DNA of 64,000 bases from Streptomyces sp. DSM 15324 (GTDB lineage: Bacteria; Actinomycetota; Actinomycetes; Streptomycetales; Streptomycetaceae), in the NCBI RefSeq assembly GCF_001514285.1, contig NZ_KQ949023.1:62001-126000 (forward strand), in the 5' to 3' direction. Made by a program: the position numbers and the translations under genes. Of this stretch, positions 17,485-26,277 are shown one piece after another (the first letter of the stretch is position 1; the number at the start of each line of letters is the position of its first letter). Under the pieces are notes generated by a model, which was not told the DNA's origin, ran no database searches, and saw only the letters and a list, made by a program, of their open reading frames with translations.

Positions 17485-18311
17485 TGAGCATGTACGGGGG
17501 ATTCGGATCAGGTGGTGCGGGTATGTCTGGCCCCATGCAGGGATCTGTAGGATCTCCGAGCCCGAGCGAACACGAGACCGTGGGCGCCTACGCACTCGGC
17601 ATCCTCGACGACGCCGAGGCGACCGCCTTCGAAGCACACCTCGCCGGCTGCGAGTGGTGCGCCCAGCAGCTCGACGAGCTCGCCGGGATGGAACCGATGC
17701 TCGCCGCGCTCGCGGACCTGCCCGGCTCCGGCACCCCGGCCATCGGCGACTCCCTGTCCGCCCGGCCCAGCCCGCGCCTCGTGGAGAAGCTGGTCGACGA
17801 GGTCTCCGAACGGCGCGCCCAGAAGCGCCGGCGCGGCTTCTACCTCGTCGCGGCCGCCGCGGCGCTGATCATCGCGGGCCCGGTCGGCGTCATCGCCGCG
17901 ACCGGCGGTGACGACGGCGGCAAGGCACCGGTGGCCAGCAGCACCACCAACCCCGCCAAGTCGACCTTCGACACGCTCTCCGACAAGGTCTCCGCGACCG
18001 ACTCCGGCAGCAAGGTGACGGCGACCGTTGCCATGGGCGAGAAGGCCTGGGGCACCGAGGTCGGCGTCGAGCTGAAGAACGTCTCGGGCCCCGAGAAGTG
18101 CTCGCTGATCGCCGTCGGCAAGGACGGCAAGCGCGAGACCGTCTCCTCCTGGTCCGTCCCGGAGTGGGGCTACGGCCTCCCGGGCGCCAAGACCGAACAG
18201 GCCAAGAACCCGCTCTACGTCGTCGGCGGCGCGGCCTTCAAGCCGAACGAGATCGACCACTTCGAGGTCATGACCTTCGACGGCAAGAAGCTCGTCCAGG
18301 TCGACGCCTGA
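17484..18311 (+). CDS. rsuA: Membrane-anchored zinc anti-sigma factor (RsuA-like)
   Basis: 275 residues. The cytoplasmic N-terminal zf-HC2 motif is HLAGCEWCAQQ (H-x3-C-x2-C) at about residues 52-62. One transmembrane helix (FYLVAAAAALIIAGPVGVIAA) lies near residue 120 after a basic stretch. The extracytoplasmic C-terminal domain is about 150 residues. It is translationally coupled to the sigma gene and should sequester it at the membrane. Symbol assigned by synteny only. Confidence 0.85.
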   Translation: MSMYGGFGSGGAGMSGPMQGSVGSPSPSEHETVGAYALGILDDAEATAFEAHLAGCEWCAQQLDELAGMEPMLAALADLPGSGTPAIGDSLSARPSPRLVEKLVDEVSERRAQKRRRGFYLVAAAAALIIAGPVGVIAATGGDDGGKAPVASSTTNPAKSTFDTLSDKVSATDSGSKVTATVAMGEKAWGTEVGVELKNVSGPEKCSLIAVGKDGKRETVSSWSVPEWGYGLPGAKTEQAKNPLYVVGGAAFKPNEIDHFEVMTFDGKKLVQVDA

Positions 18312-18323
18312 CGAAGACGCCGG

Positions 18324-18341
18324 GCCCGCCTCCGGGCGGGC
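18324..18341 (+). terminator. Terminator after the sigma/anti-sigma operon
   Basis: GCCCGCC-TCCG-GGCGGGC, a 7-bp perfect stem with a four-base loop, 12 bp after the stop codon. Confidence 0.65.
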
Positions 18342-18406
18342 TCTCGCCTCCACCGGTCCCCTTCGCGTACGGTTGACGGCTGCCCAGCACGTCAGAAGGG
18401 GGCCCG

Positions 18407-20791
18407 GTGGCCGCACAGGCTCAGCAGGAAACCGCGGTCAGCGCCGCACCGGACACGGTCCGGGACCGCGAGATCGGCGTCGAACAGGAACACCTCGACC
18501 GGGTGTACCGGCGCCTCGAGGAGAAGATCCACGAGGCGGAGTTCCTCATGAACGACGCGGCGAAGCGCGGCCAGGTGGGAACACCCGGCGCCCTCGCCGA
18601 GCGTGACGCCCAGGTCTTCCGGGCCGGCGTCCACCTCAACCGGCTCAACAACGAGTTCGAGGACTTCCTCTTCGGCAGGATCGACCTCCTCCTCGGCAAG
18701 GACGGCAAGAAGGGCCCCGACGGCGCCTACACCGCCGTGGAACCCGCCGAGGGCGCCGTACGCCCCGACAACACCGCGGACATCGCCGAGACCCTCCACA
18801 TCGGCCGCATCGGAGTCCTGGACTCCGAGTACGCGCCCCTGGTCATCGACTGGCGCGCCCCCGCCGCCGCCCCCTTCTACCGCTCCACCCCGGTCGACCC
18901 CGGCCGGGTGGTGCGCCGCCGCGTCATCCGCTCCAAGGGCCGCCGGGTCCTCGGTGTCGAGGACGACCTGATGCGCCCCGAGCTGACGGCCTTCCTCGAC
19001 GGCGGTGAACTGCCCGTCATCGGCGACGGCGCCCTGATGGCCGCGCTCGGCCAGGCCCGCGGCCACACCATGCGCGACATCGTCGCCTCCATCCAGGCCG
19101 AGCAGGACCTGGTGATCCGCGCCCCCGCCGCCTCCGTGACCTACGTCGAGGGCGGCCCCGGCACCGGCAAGACCGCCGTCGCCCTGCACCGCGCCGCCTA
19201 CCTCCTCTACCAGGACCGCCGCAGATACGCCGGCGGCATCCTCATCGTCTCGCCCACCCCGCTGCTGGTGGCCTACACCGAGGGCGTCCTGCCCTCCCTC
19301 GGCGAGGAGGGCCAGGTCGCCATCCGTGCCATCGGCTCCCTCGTGGACGGCGCCGAGGCCACCCTCTACGACGCCCCGGCCGTGGCCCGCGCCAAGGGCT
19401 CCTCCCGCATGCTCCGGGTGCTGCGCAAGGCGGCCCGCGGCGCACTGGAGCTGGGGGCGGGCGGAACCCGGGCGAGCGGCGACACCGACGGCGACGGCGA
19501 CGGACAGCTCGCCTTCGACGACACCCCCTCCGGCACCCCGGCCGCCACCCCCACCCGGCTCAGGGTCGTCGTCTTCGGGCGGCGGCTGGAACTGGAGGGC
19601 GCCGACCTGGAACGGATCCGGCAGAGCGCCCTCGGCGGCACCGCCCCGGTCAACCTGTTGCGCCCCCGCGCCCGCAAGCTCCTCCTGGACGCCCTGTGGG
19701 AGCGCTCCGGCGCCGCCGGCCGGCACACCGACCCCGAGCTCGCCGCCGAACTCCGTTCCTCCTTCGACGAGGACGTGACCACCGAGGATTCGTTCCTCGC
19801 GTTCCTCGACGCCTGGTGGCCCGAGCTGACCCCGGCGGCCGTCCTCGCGGCGATGGCCGACGAGCGCCGGCTCGGCCGCTGGGCCCGCCGCATCCTCAAC
19901 CCCGGCGAGGTCCGCCGGGTCGCCCGCTCGCTGCGGCGGGACGGCCTGTCCGTGCACGACATCGCGATGCTCGACGAGCTCCAGGCGATCCTCGGCACCC
20001 CGGCCCGCCCCCGCAAGAAGCGCGAGTACGACCCGCTGGACCAGCTCACCGGCCTGGAGGAGCTGATGCCGGTGCGCGAGGAGTCCCAGCGCGAGCGCGC
20101 CGAGCGGCTCGCCGCCGAACGCGTCGAGTACGCCCATGTCATCGTCGACGAGGCCCAGGACCTCACGCCCATGCAGTGGCGCATGGTCGGCCGCCGCGGC
20201 CGGCACGCCACCTGGACGGTCGTCGGCGACCCCGCCCAGTCCTCCTGGTCCGACCCCGACGAGGCCGCCGAGGCCCGTGACGAGGCCCTCGGCACCCGGC
20301 CCCGCCGCCGCTTCCAGCTGACCGTCAACTACCGCAACCCCGCCGAGATCGCCGAACTGGCCGCCAAGGTGCTGGCCCTCGCCATGCCCGGCGCCGAGTC
20401 CCCCTCGGCGGTCCGCTCCACCGGGGTCGTCCCCCGTTTCACGGCCGTGCGGGACACCCTCGGCGCCACCGTCCGCGCCGAGGCCGAACGCCTCCTCGGC
20501 CAGGTCGACGGCACCGTCGGCGTCGTCGTCGCCATGCAGCGCCGCGAGGAGGCCCGCCGCTGGCTCGCCGGGCTCGGCGACCGGGTCGTCGCCCTCGGCA
20601 GCCTGGAGGCCAAGGGCCTGGAGTACGACGCCACGGTCGTCGTCTCGCCCGCCGAGATCGCCGACGAGTCCCCGGCCGGCCTGCGGGTGCTGTACGTCGC
20701 CCTGACCCGGGCCACCCAGCAGCTCACGGTGGTGTCGGGGGAGCGGGACGACGCGGACGCGCGGGGGGTGCCCGACCTGCTCAGGGACTGA
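18407..20791 (+). CDS. HelD-family ATPase (UvrD-like, RNA polymerase-associated)
   Basis: 794 residues. N-terminal helices from about 20-100 (EQEHLDRVYRRLEEKIHEAE) form the coiled-coil arm that HelD inserts in the RNA polymerase secondary channel. Walker A is GGPGTGKTAVAL at about 247, followed by IVSPTPLLVAYTEGVLPSLG. A Gly/Asp-rich linker lies near 355-375. Walker B/DEAQ (VIVDEAQDL) is at about 580, GDPAQSSWSD follows, and the C-terminal VLYVALTRATQQL motif VI completes the superfamily I core. Actinobacterial HelD proteins recycle stalled RNA polymerase, and the HelR type displaces rifamycin. No rifamycin-associated element is evident upstream. GTG start with AGAAGGGG ahead. Confidence 0.88.
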   Translation: MAAQAQQETAVSAAPDTVRDREIGVEQEHLDRVYRRLEEKIHEAEFLMNDAAKRGQVGTPGALAERDAQVFRAGVHLNRLNNEFEDFLFGRIDLLLGKDGKKGPDGAYTAVEPAEGAVRPDNTADIAETLHIGRIGVLDSEYAPLVIDWRAPAAAPFYRSTPVDPGRVVRRRVIRSKGRRVLGVEDDLMRPELTAFLDGGELPVIGDGALMAALGQARGHTMRDIVASIQAEQDLVIRAPAASVTYVEGGPGTGKTAVALHRAAYLLYQDRRRYAGGILIVSPTPLLVAYTEGVLPSLGEEGQVAIRAIGSLVDGAEATLYDAPAVARAKGSSRMLRVLRKAARGALELGAGGTRASGDTDGDGDGQLAFDDTPSGTPAATPTRLRVVVFGRRLELEGADLERIRQSALGGTAPVNLLRPRARKLLLDALWERSGAAGRHTDPELAAELRSSFDEDVTTEDSFLAFLDAWWPELTPAAVLAAMADERRLGRWARRILNPGEVRRVARSLRRDGLSVHDIAMLDELQAILGTPARPRKKREYDPLDQLTGLEELMPVREESQRERAERLAAERVEYAHVIVDEAQDLTPMQWRMVGRRGRHATWTVVGDPAQSSWSDPDEAAEARDEALGTRPRRRFQLTVNYRNPAEIAELAAKVLALAMPGAESPSAVRSTGVVPRFTAVRDTLGATVRAEAERLLGQVDGTVGVVVAMQRREEARRWLAGLGDRVVALGSLEAKGLEYDATVVVSPAEIADESPAGLRVLYVALTRATQQLTVVSGERDDADARGVPDLLRD

Positions 20792-20869
20792 CCCCGCCCG
20801 GGCCCGGACGAACGTTTTCCGCGAACCGCCCCGCACGGGAATGGTGTTCAGGGATCCGTTTGTTAGCCT

Positions 20870-21010
20870 GGGTGTGACACCGGCTCGATCCAAGCCCCCG
20901 GGCCCAACCTTCGTCGCCACGAGCGACCACTTGCCGCGAGGCGAGCATGGCGGGTCGGTGTCATGAACGGACGGAGAGGCCCACATCCGATGTGATGTGG
21001 GCCTCTTCGC
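20870..21010 (+). ncRNA. Structured small RNA candidate upstream of malic enzyme
   Basis: The 340-bp space between the HelD-like gene and malic enzyme contains a TAGCCT -10-like box (about 20864). GACACCG (20876-20882) pairs with CGGTGTC (20956-20962). An internal perfect hairpin CTTGCC-GCGA-GGCGAG with a GNRA tetraloop lies at 20930-20945. A strong terminator closes it at 20977-21004, more than 120 bp before the next ATG. I recall a small RNA reported at the equivalent S. coelicolor locus (scr2952) but cannot verify it. Confidence 0.6.
20977..21004 (+). terminator. Intrinsic terminator of the small RNA candidate
   Basis: AGGCCCACATC pairs perfectly with GATGTGGGCCT around CGATGT, then CTTCG. 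It is too far from the HelD-like stop codon (185 bp) to be the simple gene terminator. Confidence 0.85.
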
Positions 21011-21130
21011 GTGGCGTTCCTGCACGAACAAAACGACCGTAACTTGAGGCGACTTTCACGTACTCATCAGTAGGTGCGACGATCGGACGGCAATCCCGCG
21101 ACCCACCCAGCAGTGCAGAGGAAGTCGGCC

Positions 21131-22549
21131 ATGGCAACGGCGCCCAGCGTCTCCTACTCGATGACGGTCCGGCTGGAGGTGCCCGCGAGCGGAACCGCGG
21201 TCTCTCAGCTCACCACGGCCGTCGAGTCCCACGGAGGCTCGGTGACCGGCCTCGACGTCACCGCCTCCGGGCACGAGAAGCTCCGCATCGACGTCACCAT
21301 CGCGGCCACCTCGACCGCGCACGCCGACGAGATCGTCGAACAGCTGCGCCACATCGAGGGTGTCACGCTCGGCAAGGTCTCCGACCGTACGTTCCTCATG
21401 CACCTCGGCGGCAAGATCGAGATGCAGTCCAAGCACCCCATCCGCAACCGTGACGACCTCTCCATGGTCTACACGCCCGGTGTGGCCCGGGTCTGCATGG
21501 CGATCGCCGAGAACCCCGAGGACGCCCGCCGCCTCACCATCAAGCGCAACTCCGTTGCTGTCGTGACCGACGGCTCCGCCGTGCTGGGCCTCGGCAACAT
21601 CGGCCCCAAGGCCGCACTGCCCGTCATGGAGGGCAAGGCGGCCCTGTTCAAGCGGTTCGCCGGCATCGACGCCTGGCCGCTCTGCCTGGACACCCAGGAC
21701 ACCGACGCGATCGTCGAGATCGTCAAGGCCATCGCCCCGGGCTTCGCCGGCATCAACCTCGAGGACATCTCCGCCCCTCGCTGCTTCGAGATCGAGGCCC
21801 GGCTGCGCGAGGCCCTCGACATCCCCGTCTTCCACGACGACCAGCACGGCACCGCGATCGTCGTCCTCGCCGCGCTGACGAACGCCCTGCGTGTGGCGGC
21901 CAAGAGCATCGAGTCGATCCGCGTCGTGATGTCCGGCGCCGGCGCCGCCGGCACCGCCATCCTCAAGCTGCTGATCGCGGCCGGAGTGAAGAACGCGGTC
22001 GTCGCCGACATCCACGGCGTGGTGCACGCCGACCGCGAGGACCTCGTCGACGCCGCCCCCGGCTCGGCGCTGCGCTGGATCGCCGACAACACCAACCCCG
22101 AGGGCCTCACCGGCACCCTCAAGGAGGCCGTGCGCGGCGCCGACGTCTTCATCGGCGTCTCCGCCCCGAACGTCCTCGACGGCGACGACGTGGCCGCCAT
22201 GGCCGAGGGCGCGATCGTGTTCGCGCTCGCGAACCCGGACCCGGAGGTCGACCCGGCGGTGGCCCGCCAGACGGCCGCCGTCGTGGCCACCGGCCGCTCC
22301 GACTTCCCCAACCAGATCAACAACGTGCTGGTCTTCCCGGGTGTCTTCCGCGGCCTGCTGGACGCGCAGTCCCGCACCGTCAACACCGAGATGATGCTCG
22401 CGGCCGCGAAGGCCCTCGCGGACGTCGTCAGCGATGACGAGCTGAACGCGAACTACATCATCCCGAGCGTCTTCAACGACAAGGTCGCGGGCGCGGTCGC
22501 GGGCGCCGTCCGGGACGCCGCGAAGGCGGCCGGGGCGTCGGCCTCGTAG
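21131..22549 (+). CDS. NAD-dependent malic enzyme with N-terminal ACT-like domain
   Basis: 472 residues. Converts malate to pyruvate and CO2, linking the TCA cycle to pyruvate. Residues 1-80 look like a regulatory ACT domain. The catalytic core has SMVYTPGVARVC, VAVVTDGSAVLGLGNIGPKA, LPVMEGKAALFKRFAGIDAW, NLEDISAPRCFEIE, FHDDQHGTAIV and the NAD-binding VVMSGAGAAGTAI. ATG 21131 is preceded by AGAGGAAG. It is monocistronic, set apart by an sRNA/terminator upstream and a long leader downstream. Confidence 0.95.
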   Translation: MATAPSVSYSMTVRLEVPASGTAVSQLTTAVESHGGSVTGLDVTASGHEKLRIDVTIAATSTAHADEIVEQLRHIEGVTLGKVSDRTFLMHLGGKIEMQSKHPIRNRDDLSMVYTPGVARVCMAIAENPEDARRLTIKRNSVAVVTDGSAVLGLGNIGPKAALPVMEGKAALFKRFAGIDAWPLCLDTQDTDAIVEIVKAIAPGFAGINLEDISAPRCFEIEARLREALDIPVFHDDQHGTAIVVLAALTNALRVAAKSIESIRVVMSGAGAAGTAILKLLIAAGVKNAVVADIHGVVHADREDLVDAAPGSALRWIADNTNPEGLTGTLKEAVRGADVFIGVSAPNVLDGDDVAAMAEGAIVFALANPDPEVDPAVARQTAAVVATGRSDFPNQINNVLVFPGVFRGLLDAQSRTVNTEMMLAAAKALADVVSDDELNANYIIPSVFNDKVAGAVAGAVRDAAKAAGASAS

Positions 22550-22861
22550 CGCCCCGCCGGACGCACCGGAAACCGCCGCACGGACCGTCGCGGGGACTGT
22601 GAGGATCACCACGGCCCCCGCCTCCGGCGCGTCGGGGACCCGGTCCGCCGGGCTGTGTCTATCGTGGCCAGAGCCACAGGCGCGCTTCGGGTGACTCCCA
22701 AGGGTGTTCTCCCGACTCCTGCGGGTGCCGGATTGGCTTTCCCGCCGCAGGTAGGGGCAGGATGCGTCCCTGGGCGCGAGCACATCGCACTTCGCTGTGC
22801 CCGCTATGCGGCTCCGCCGCGTGGCACGCCGCAACGGCAAGAAGAACACGGGAGTAACAAC
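22550..22861 (+). promoter_or_regulatory. hupA promoter and long 5' leader
   Basis: No gene is visible in these 312 bp. A TATCGT -10-like hexamer lies at 22660-22665, which would give a leader of about 190 nt before hupA. The leader is G+C-rich with several short stems and ends with GGGAGTAAC, a good ribosome site. Confidence 0.45.
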
Positions 22862-23143
22862 ATGAACCGCAGTGAGCTGGTGGCCGCGCTGGCCGACCGC
22901 GCCGAGGTGACCCGCAAGGACGCCGACGCCGTGCTGGCCGCGTTCGCCGAGGTCGTCGGCGACATCGTCTCCAAGGGCGACGAGAAGGTCACCATCCCCG
23001 GCTTCCTGACCTTCGAGCGCACCCACCGTGCCGCTCGTACCGCGCGCAACCCGCAGACCGGTGACCCGATCCAGATCCCGGCCGGCTACAGCGTGAAGGT
23101 CTCCGCGGGCTCGAAGCTCAAGGAAGCGGCCAAGGGCAAGTAA
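22862..23143 (+). CDS. hupA: HU-type nucleoid protein
   Basis: 93 residues, the short HU form without the Lys-rich tail of HupS. MNRSELVAALADRAEVTRKD, then VTIPGFLTFERTHRAARTAR and NPQTGDPIQIPAG (the DNA-binding arm) are diagnostic. Compacts DNA during vegetative growth. Position between malic enzyme and murA matches S. coelicolor hupA (SCO2950 as I recall). Confidence 0.96.
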   Translation: MNRSELVAALADRAEVTRKDADAVLAAFAEVVGDIVSKGDEKVTIPGFLTFERTHRAARTARNPQTGDPIQIPAGYSVKVSAGSKLKEAAKGK

Positions 23144-23190
23144 GCCTCAGTCGTACGCAAAGGGGTGCGTACGAGACTCGGCAACGCCAA

Positions 23191-23221
23191 TGGGGCGGCA
23201 CCCGGACCGGGTGCCGCCCCA
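23191..23221. terminator. Bidirectional terminator between hupA and murA
   Basis: TGGGGCGGCACCCGG and CCGGGTGCCGCCCCA form a perfect 15-bp stem with a one-base loop. It serves both convergent genes. Confidence 0.92.
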
Positions 23222-23236
23222 TCGCCGTACCGTCGG

Positions 23237-24583
23237 CTAGCCGAGCGCCTTGCCCGGCAGCTCCACCTTCGCACCGAGCTCCACGAGCTTCTCCATGAAG
23301 TTCTCGTAGCCGCGGTTGATCAGGTCGATGCCGTGGACGCGGGAGGTGCCCTGGGCCGCGAGGGCGGCGATCAGGTACGAGAAGCCGCCGCGCAGGTCGG
23401 GGATGACCAGGTCGGCGCCCTGGAGCTTGGTGGGGCCGGAGACGACCGCCGAGTGCAGGAAGTTGCGCTGGCCGAAGCGGCAGTCCGAGCCGCCCAGGCA
23501 CTCGCGGTACAGCTGGATGTGGGCGCCCATCTGGTTCAGCGCCGAGGTGAAGCCGAGCCGGGACTCGTAGACCGTCTCGTGGACGATCGACAGACCCGTG
23601 GCCTGGGTCAGCGCGACCACCAGGGGCTGCTGCCAGTCGGTCTGGAAGCCCGGGTGCACGTCCGTCTCCAGCGCGATGGACTTCAGCTGGCCGCCGGGGT
23701 GCCAGAAGCGGATGCCCTCGTCGTCGATCTCGAAGGCACCGCCCACCTTCCGGTAGGTGTTCAGGAACGTCATCATCGAGCGCTGCTGCGCGCCGCGGAC
23801 GTAGATGTTGCCCTCGGTCGCCAGCGCCGCCGACGCCCAGGACGCGGCCTCCAGGCGGTCCGACAGCGCGCGGTGGGTGTAGCCGCCGAGCTTGTCCACA
23901 CCGGTGATGCGGATCGTGCGGTCGGTGTCGATCGCGATGATCGCGCCCATCTTCTGCAGGACGCAGATCAGGTCCTCGATCTCGGGCTCGACCGCCGCGT
24001 TGGACAGCTCGGTGACGCCCTCCGCGAGGACGGCCGTCAGCAGCACCTGCTCGGTCGCGCCCACCGACGGGTACGGCAGCCGGATCTTCGTGCCGCGCAG
24101 CCGCCGCGGGGCCTCCAGGTACTGTCCGTCCGCCCGCTTCTCGATCGTCGCGCCGAACTGCCGCAGCACCTCGAAGTGGAAGTCGATGGGCCGGCCGCCG
24201 ATGTCGCACCCGCCGAGACCGGGGATGAAGGCGTGGCCGAGCCGGTGCAGCAGCGGCCCGCACAGCAGGATCGGAATACGGCTCGATCCGGCGTGGGCAT
24301 CGATGTCGGCGACGTTCGCGCTCTCGACGTAGGTCGGGTCGAGCACCAGCTCGCCCGGCTCCTCACCCGGACGGACCGTCACCCCGTGCAGTTGCAGCAG
24401 ACCGCGTACGACCCGCACGTCACGGATGTCCGGAACGTTGCGCAGCCGGCTCGGCTCACTGCCCAGCAGGGCGGCGACCATGGCCTTCGGGACGAGGTTC
24501 TTCGCACCGCGGACCCGGATCTCGCCCTCGAGCGGGGTTCCGCCGTGGACAAGCAGTACGTCGTCAGAGCCGTTGACGGTCAT
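23237..24583 (-). CDS. murA: UDP-N-acetylglucosamine 1-carboxyvinyltransferase
   Basis: 448 residues; first committed step of peptidoglycan synthesis, transferring enolpyruvate from PEP to UDP-GlcNAc. LEGEIRVRGAKNLVPKAMVA (with the PEP-binding Lys/Asn), PGLGGCDIGGRPIDFH, RTIRITGVDKL and the C-terminal DLRGGFSYLIAALAA are canonical. The fosfomycin-target cysteine is retained (GGCDIGG, about residue 125), unlike the Asp form of mycobacteria. ATG 24583 is chosen because the family begins just before VLLVHGGTPLEG; the reading frame extends further upstream without homology. Confidence 0.96.
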   Translation of the reverse strand: MTVNGSDDVLLVHGGTPLEGEIRVRGAKNLVPKAMVAALLGSEPSRLRNVPDIRDVRVVRGLLQLHGVTVRPGEEPGELVLDPTYVESANVADIDAHAGSSRIPILLCGPLLHRLGHAFIPGLGGCDIGGRPIDFHFEVLRQFGATIEKRADGQYLEAPRRLRGTKIRLPYPSVGATEQVLLTAVLAEGVTELSNAAVEPEIEDLICVLQKMGAIIAIDTDRTIRITGVDKLGGYTHRALSDRLEAASWASAALATEGNIYVRGAQQRSMMTFLNTYRKVGGAFEIDDEGIRFWHPGGQLKSIALETDVHPGFQTDWQQPLVVALTQATGLSIVHETVYESRLGFTSALNQMGAHIQLYRECLGGSDCRFGQRNFLHSAVVSGPTKLQGADLVIPDLRGGFSYLIAALAAQGTSRVHGIDLINRGYENFMEKLVELGAKVELPGKALG

Positions 24584-24929
24584 GTATCTCGCGTTCCATG
24601 GGTGGTGGACTGGGGCAGGGGCCGATGGATCGGGGCAAGGGCCAGAGGAGACAGGGTAATCGCCACCGGGGCCCCTCAAGTAAGCCCGAGGGCGACCCGG
24701 GATGGTCATAGCTGTGTCACAACACGAACCGTTCCGCGGCGGGTACGTGCGGTCACCGTGGAGGCCCGTTCCCGTTCGTGTGCCCGGACCGCGTCCGTGT
24801 GCCCGCCCGTCTCCCGCCCCTCCCCTCGACCGCGGCCCTGACGGGCGGCACCTGCTGATTCCGCCGCCCGTCGCCCAGGTGTCCGCATTGCCTCCCCACT
24901 TCGCGGGAAGATGCGGGATCATGTCTGGC
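24584..24929. promoter_or_regulatory. Divergent murA/YqgE-family intergenic region
   Basis: 346 bp with no convincing gene. It must carry both promoters; I see no clear hexamer pair, palindrome or RNA structure. Confidence 0.4.
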
Positions 24930-25502
24930 ATGACCGAGGTGTCCTCGCTCACAGGGCGGCTGCTCGTGGCCACGCCCGCCCTGGCGGACCCGAACTTCGA
25001 CCGTGCGGTGGTGCTCCTTCTCGACCACGACGAGGAGGGTTCCCTCGGTGTCGTCCTCAACCGGCCGACGCCCGTCGGCGTGGGCGACATCCTGGAGGGC
25101 TGGGCCGACCTCGCCGGGGAACCGGGCGTGGTCTTCCAGGGCGGCCCGGTGTCCCTCGACTCCGCGCTGGGCGTCGCCGTGATCCCCGGCGACTCCTCGG
25201 GCGACCGCGGCCCGCTCGGCTGGCGCCGGGTGCACGGCGCGATCGGCCTCGTCGACCTGGAGGCCCCGCCGGAACTCCTCGCCTCGGCCCTCGGCTCCCT
25301 GCGGATCTTCGCCGGGTACGCCGGCTGGGGCCCCGGCCAGCTGGAGGACGAACTGGTCGAGGGCGCCTGGTACGTCGTCGAGTCCGAACCGGGCGACGTC
25401 TCCTCCCCGGCCCCGGAAAGACTCTGGCGCGAGGTCCTGCGCCGCCAGCGCAGCGAACTCGCGATGGTGGCGACCTACCCGGACGACCCTTCGCTCAACT
25501 GA
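24930..25502 (+). CDS. YqgE/AlgH (DUF179) family protein
   Basis: 190 residues. SLTGRLLVATPALADPNFDR, VVLLLDHDEEGSLGVVLNRP, VFQGGPVSLDSALGV and FAGYAGWGPGQLEDELVEGAW are the DUF179 signature. Function is not established; it is a soluble, widely conserved protein. ATG 24930 (MTEVSS) is preferred; ATG 24921 is in frame just upstream. Confidence 0.93.
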   Translation: MTEVSSLTGRLLVATPALADPNFDRAVVLLLDHDEEGSLGVVLNRPTPVGVGDILEGWADLAGEPGVVFQGGPVSLDSALGVAVIPGDSSGDRGPLGWRRVHGAIGLVDLEAPPELLASALGSLRIFAGYAGWGPGQLEDELVEGAWYVVESEPGDVSSPAPERLWREVLRRQRSELAMVATYPDDPSLN

Positions 25503-25531
25503 TCGCTGTGACCTTCAGTACCCTTGGCCGC

Positions 25532-25822
25532 ATGAGCACTCTCGAGCCCGAGCGCGGTACTGGTACGGGGACCCTCGTCGAGCCGACACCGCAGGTGTCG
25601 CACGGCGACGGTGACCACGAGCGCTTCGCGCACTACGTCCAGAAGGACAAGATCATGGCGAGCGCCCTCGACGGTACGCCCGTCGTGGCGCTGTGCGGCA
25701 AGGTGTGGGTGCCCGGCCGCGACCCGAAGAAGTACCCCGTGTGCCCGATGTGCAAGGAGATCTTCGAGTCGATGGGCATCGGCGGCGGCGACGACAAGGG
25801 CGGCAAGGGCGGCGGCAAGTAG
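25532..25822 (+). CDS. DUF3039 protein
   Basis: 96 residues. Acidic N-terminus, then HERFAHYVQKDKIMASALDG, TPVVALCGKVWVPGRDP and KKYPVCPMCKEIFESMG, with three Cys (C...CPMC) in a zinc-ribbon-like layout, and a Gly/Lys tail. Conserved in actinobacteria next to the YqgE-type gene and likely co-transcribed (29 bp gap). Function unknown. Confidence 0.92.
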   Translation: MSTLEPERGTGTGTLVEPTPQVSHGDGDHERFAHYVQKDKIMASALDGTPVVALCGKVWVPGRDPKKYPVCPMCKEIFESMGIGGGDDKGGKGGGK

Positions 25823-25845
25823 CCTCCCGGTCTTCTGCACCTCCG

Positions 25846-25882
25846 AGGCCTCCGGGCGCGTTCTGGCGCGCCCCGGGGGCCT
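25846..25882 (+). terminator. Terminator after DUF3039 gene
   Basis: AGGCCTCCGGGCGCG and CGCGCCCCGGGGGCCT pair around TTCTGG with one bulge, followed by TT. The remaining space 25883-26277 shows no supportable gene or clear operator. Confidence 0.8.
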
Positions 25883-26277
25883 TTGCCGTGTCACGGAGTG
25901 GTGGAGACCACGGGGGAATGTTCATTGCGCATGGTGCAACGCGACCCGCTGCAACGCCGCGGCGGAGGCATCCCTCATGAAGCATGTCCGGGTGGCGCGA
26001 ATTCGGCCGCCGCTTCCCCGACGGCACCCTCGACGACTTCCTCGGCCACTTCTGCGGCGGTCGGCTGATCGCGTTTCCTGCCCCGGTCGCCGCGACCGCC
26101 GCGACCCGATTCCGGTTTCGCTTCCGGGCCGCCTTGCCGATCATGTTCCAGGGAGTCCGGACAGCGTCCCGGAACGAGCCGCACGCGCTTTCCGCGGTGG
26201 ATTCCTCACGGCCCGGAAACGGCTTTCTCCGCGCCGAGCCGACCGCATCCGCGGCTCTTACCGGGTAAAGGACTGAC

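Noticed and set aside
18312..18406. Rifamycin-associated element before the HelD-like gene
   Set aside because: No RAE-like inverted repeat is visible; only the terminator of the previous operon.
25984..26268. 94-codon frame between DUF3039 and the hexosaminidase
   Set aside because: No ribosome site, no family, Arg/Ala/Phe composition typical of non-coding high-G+C DNA.
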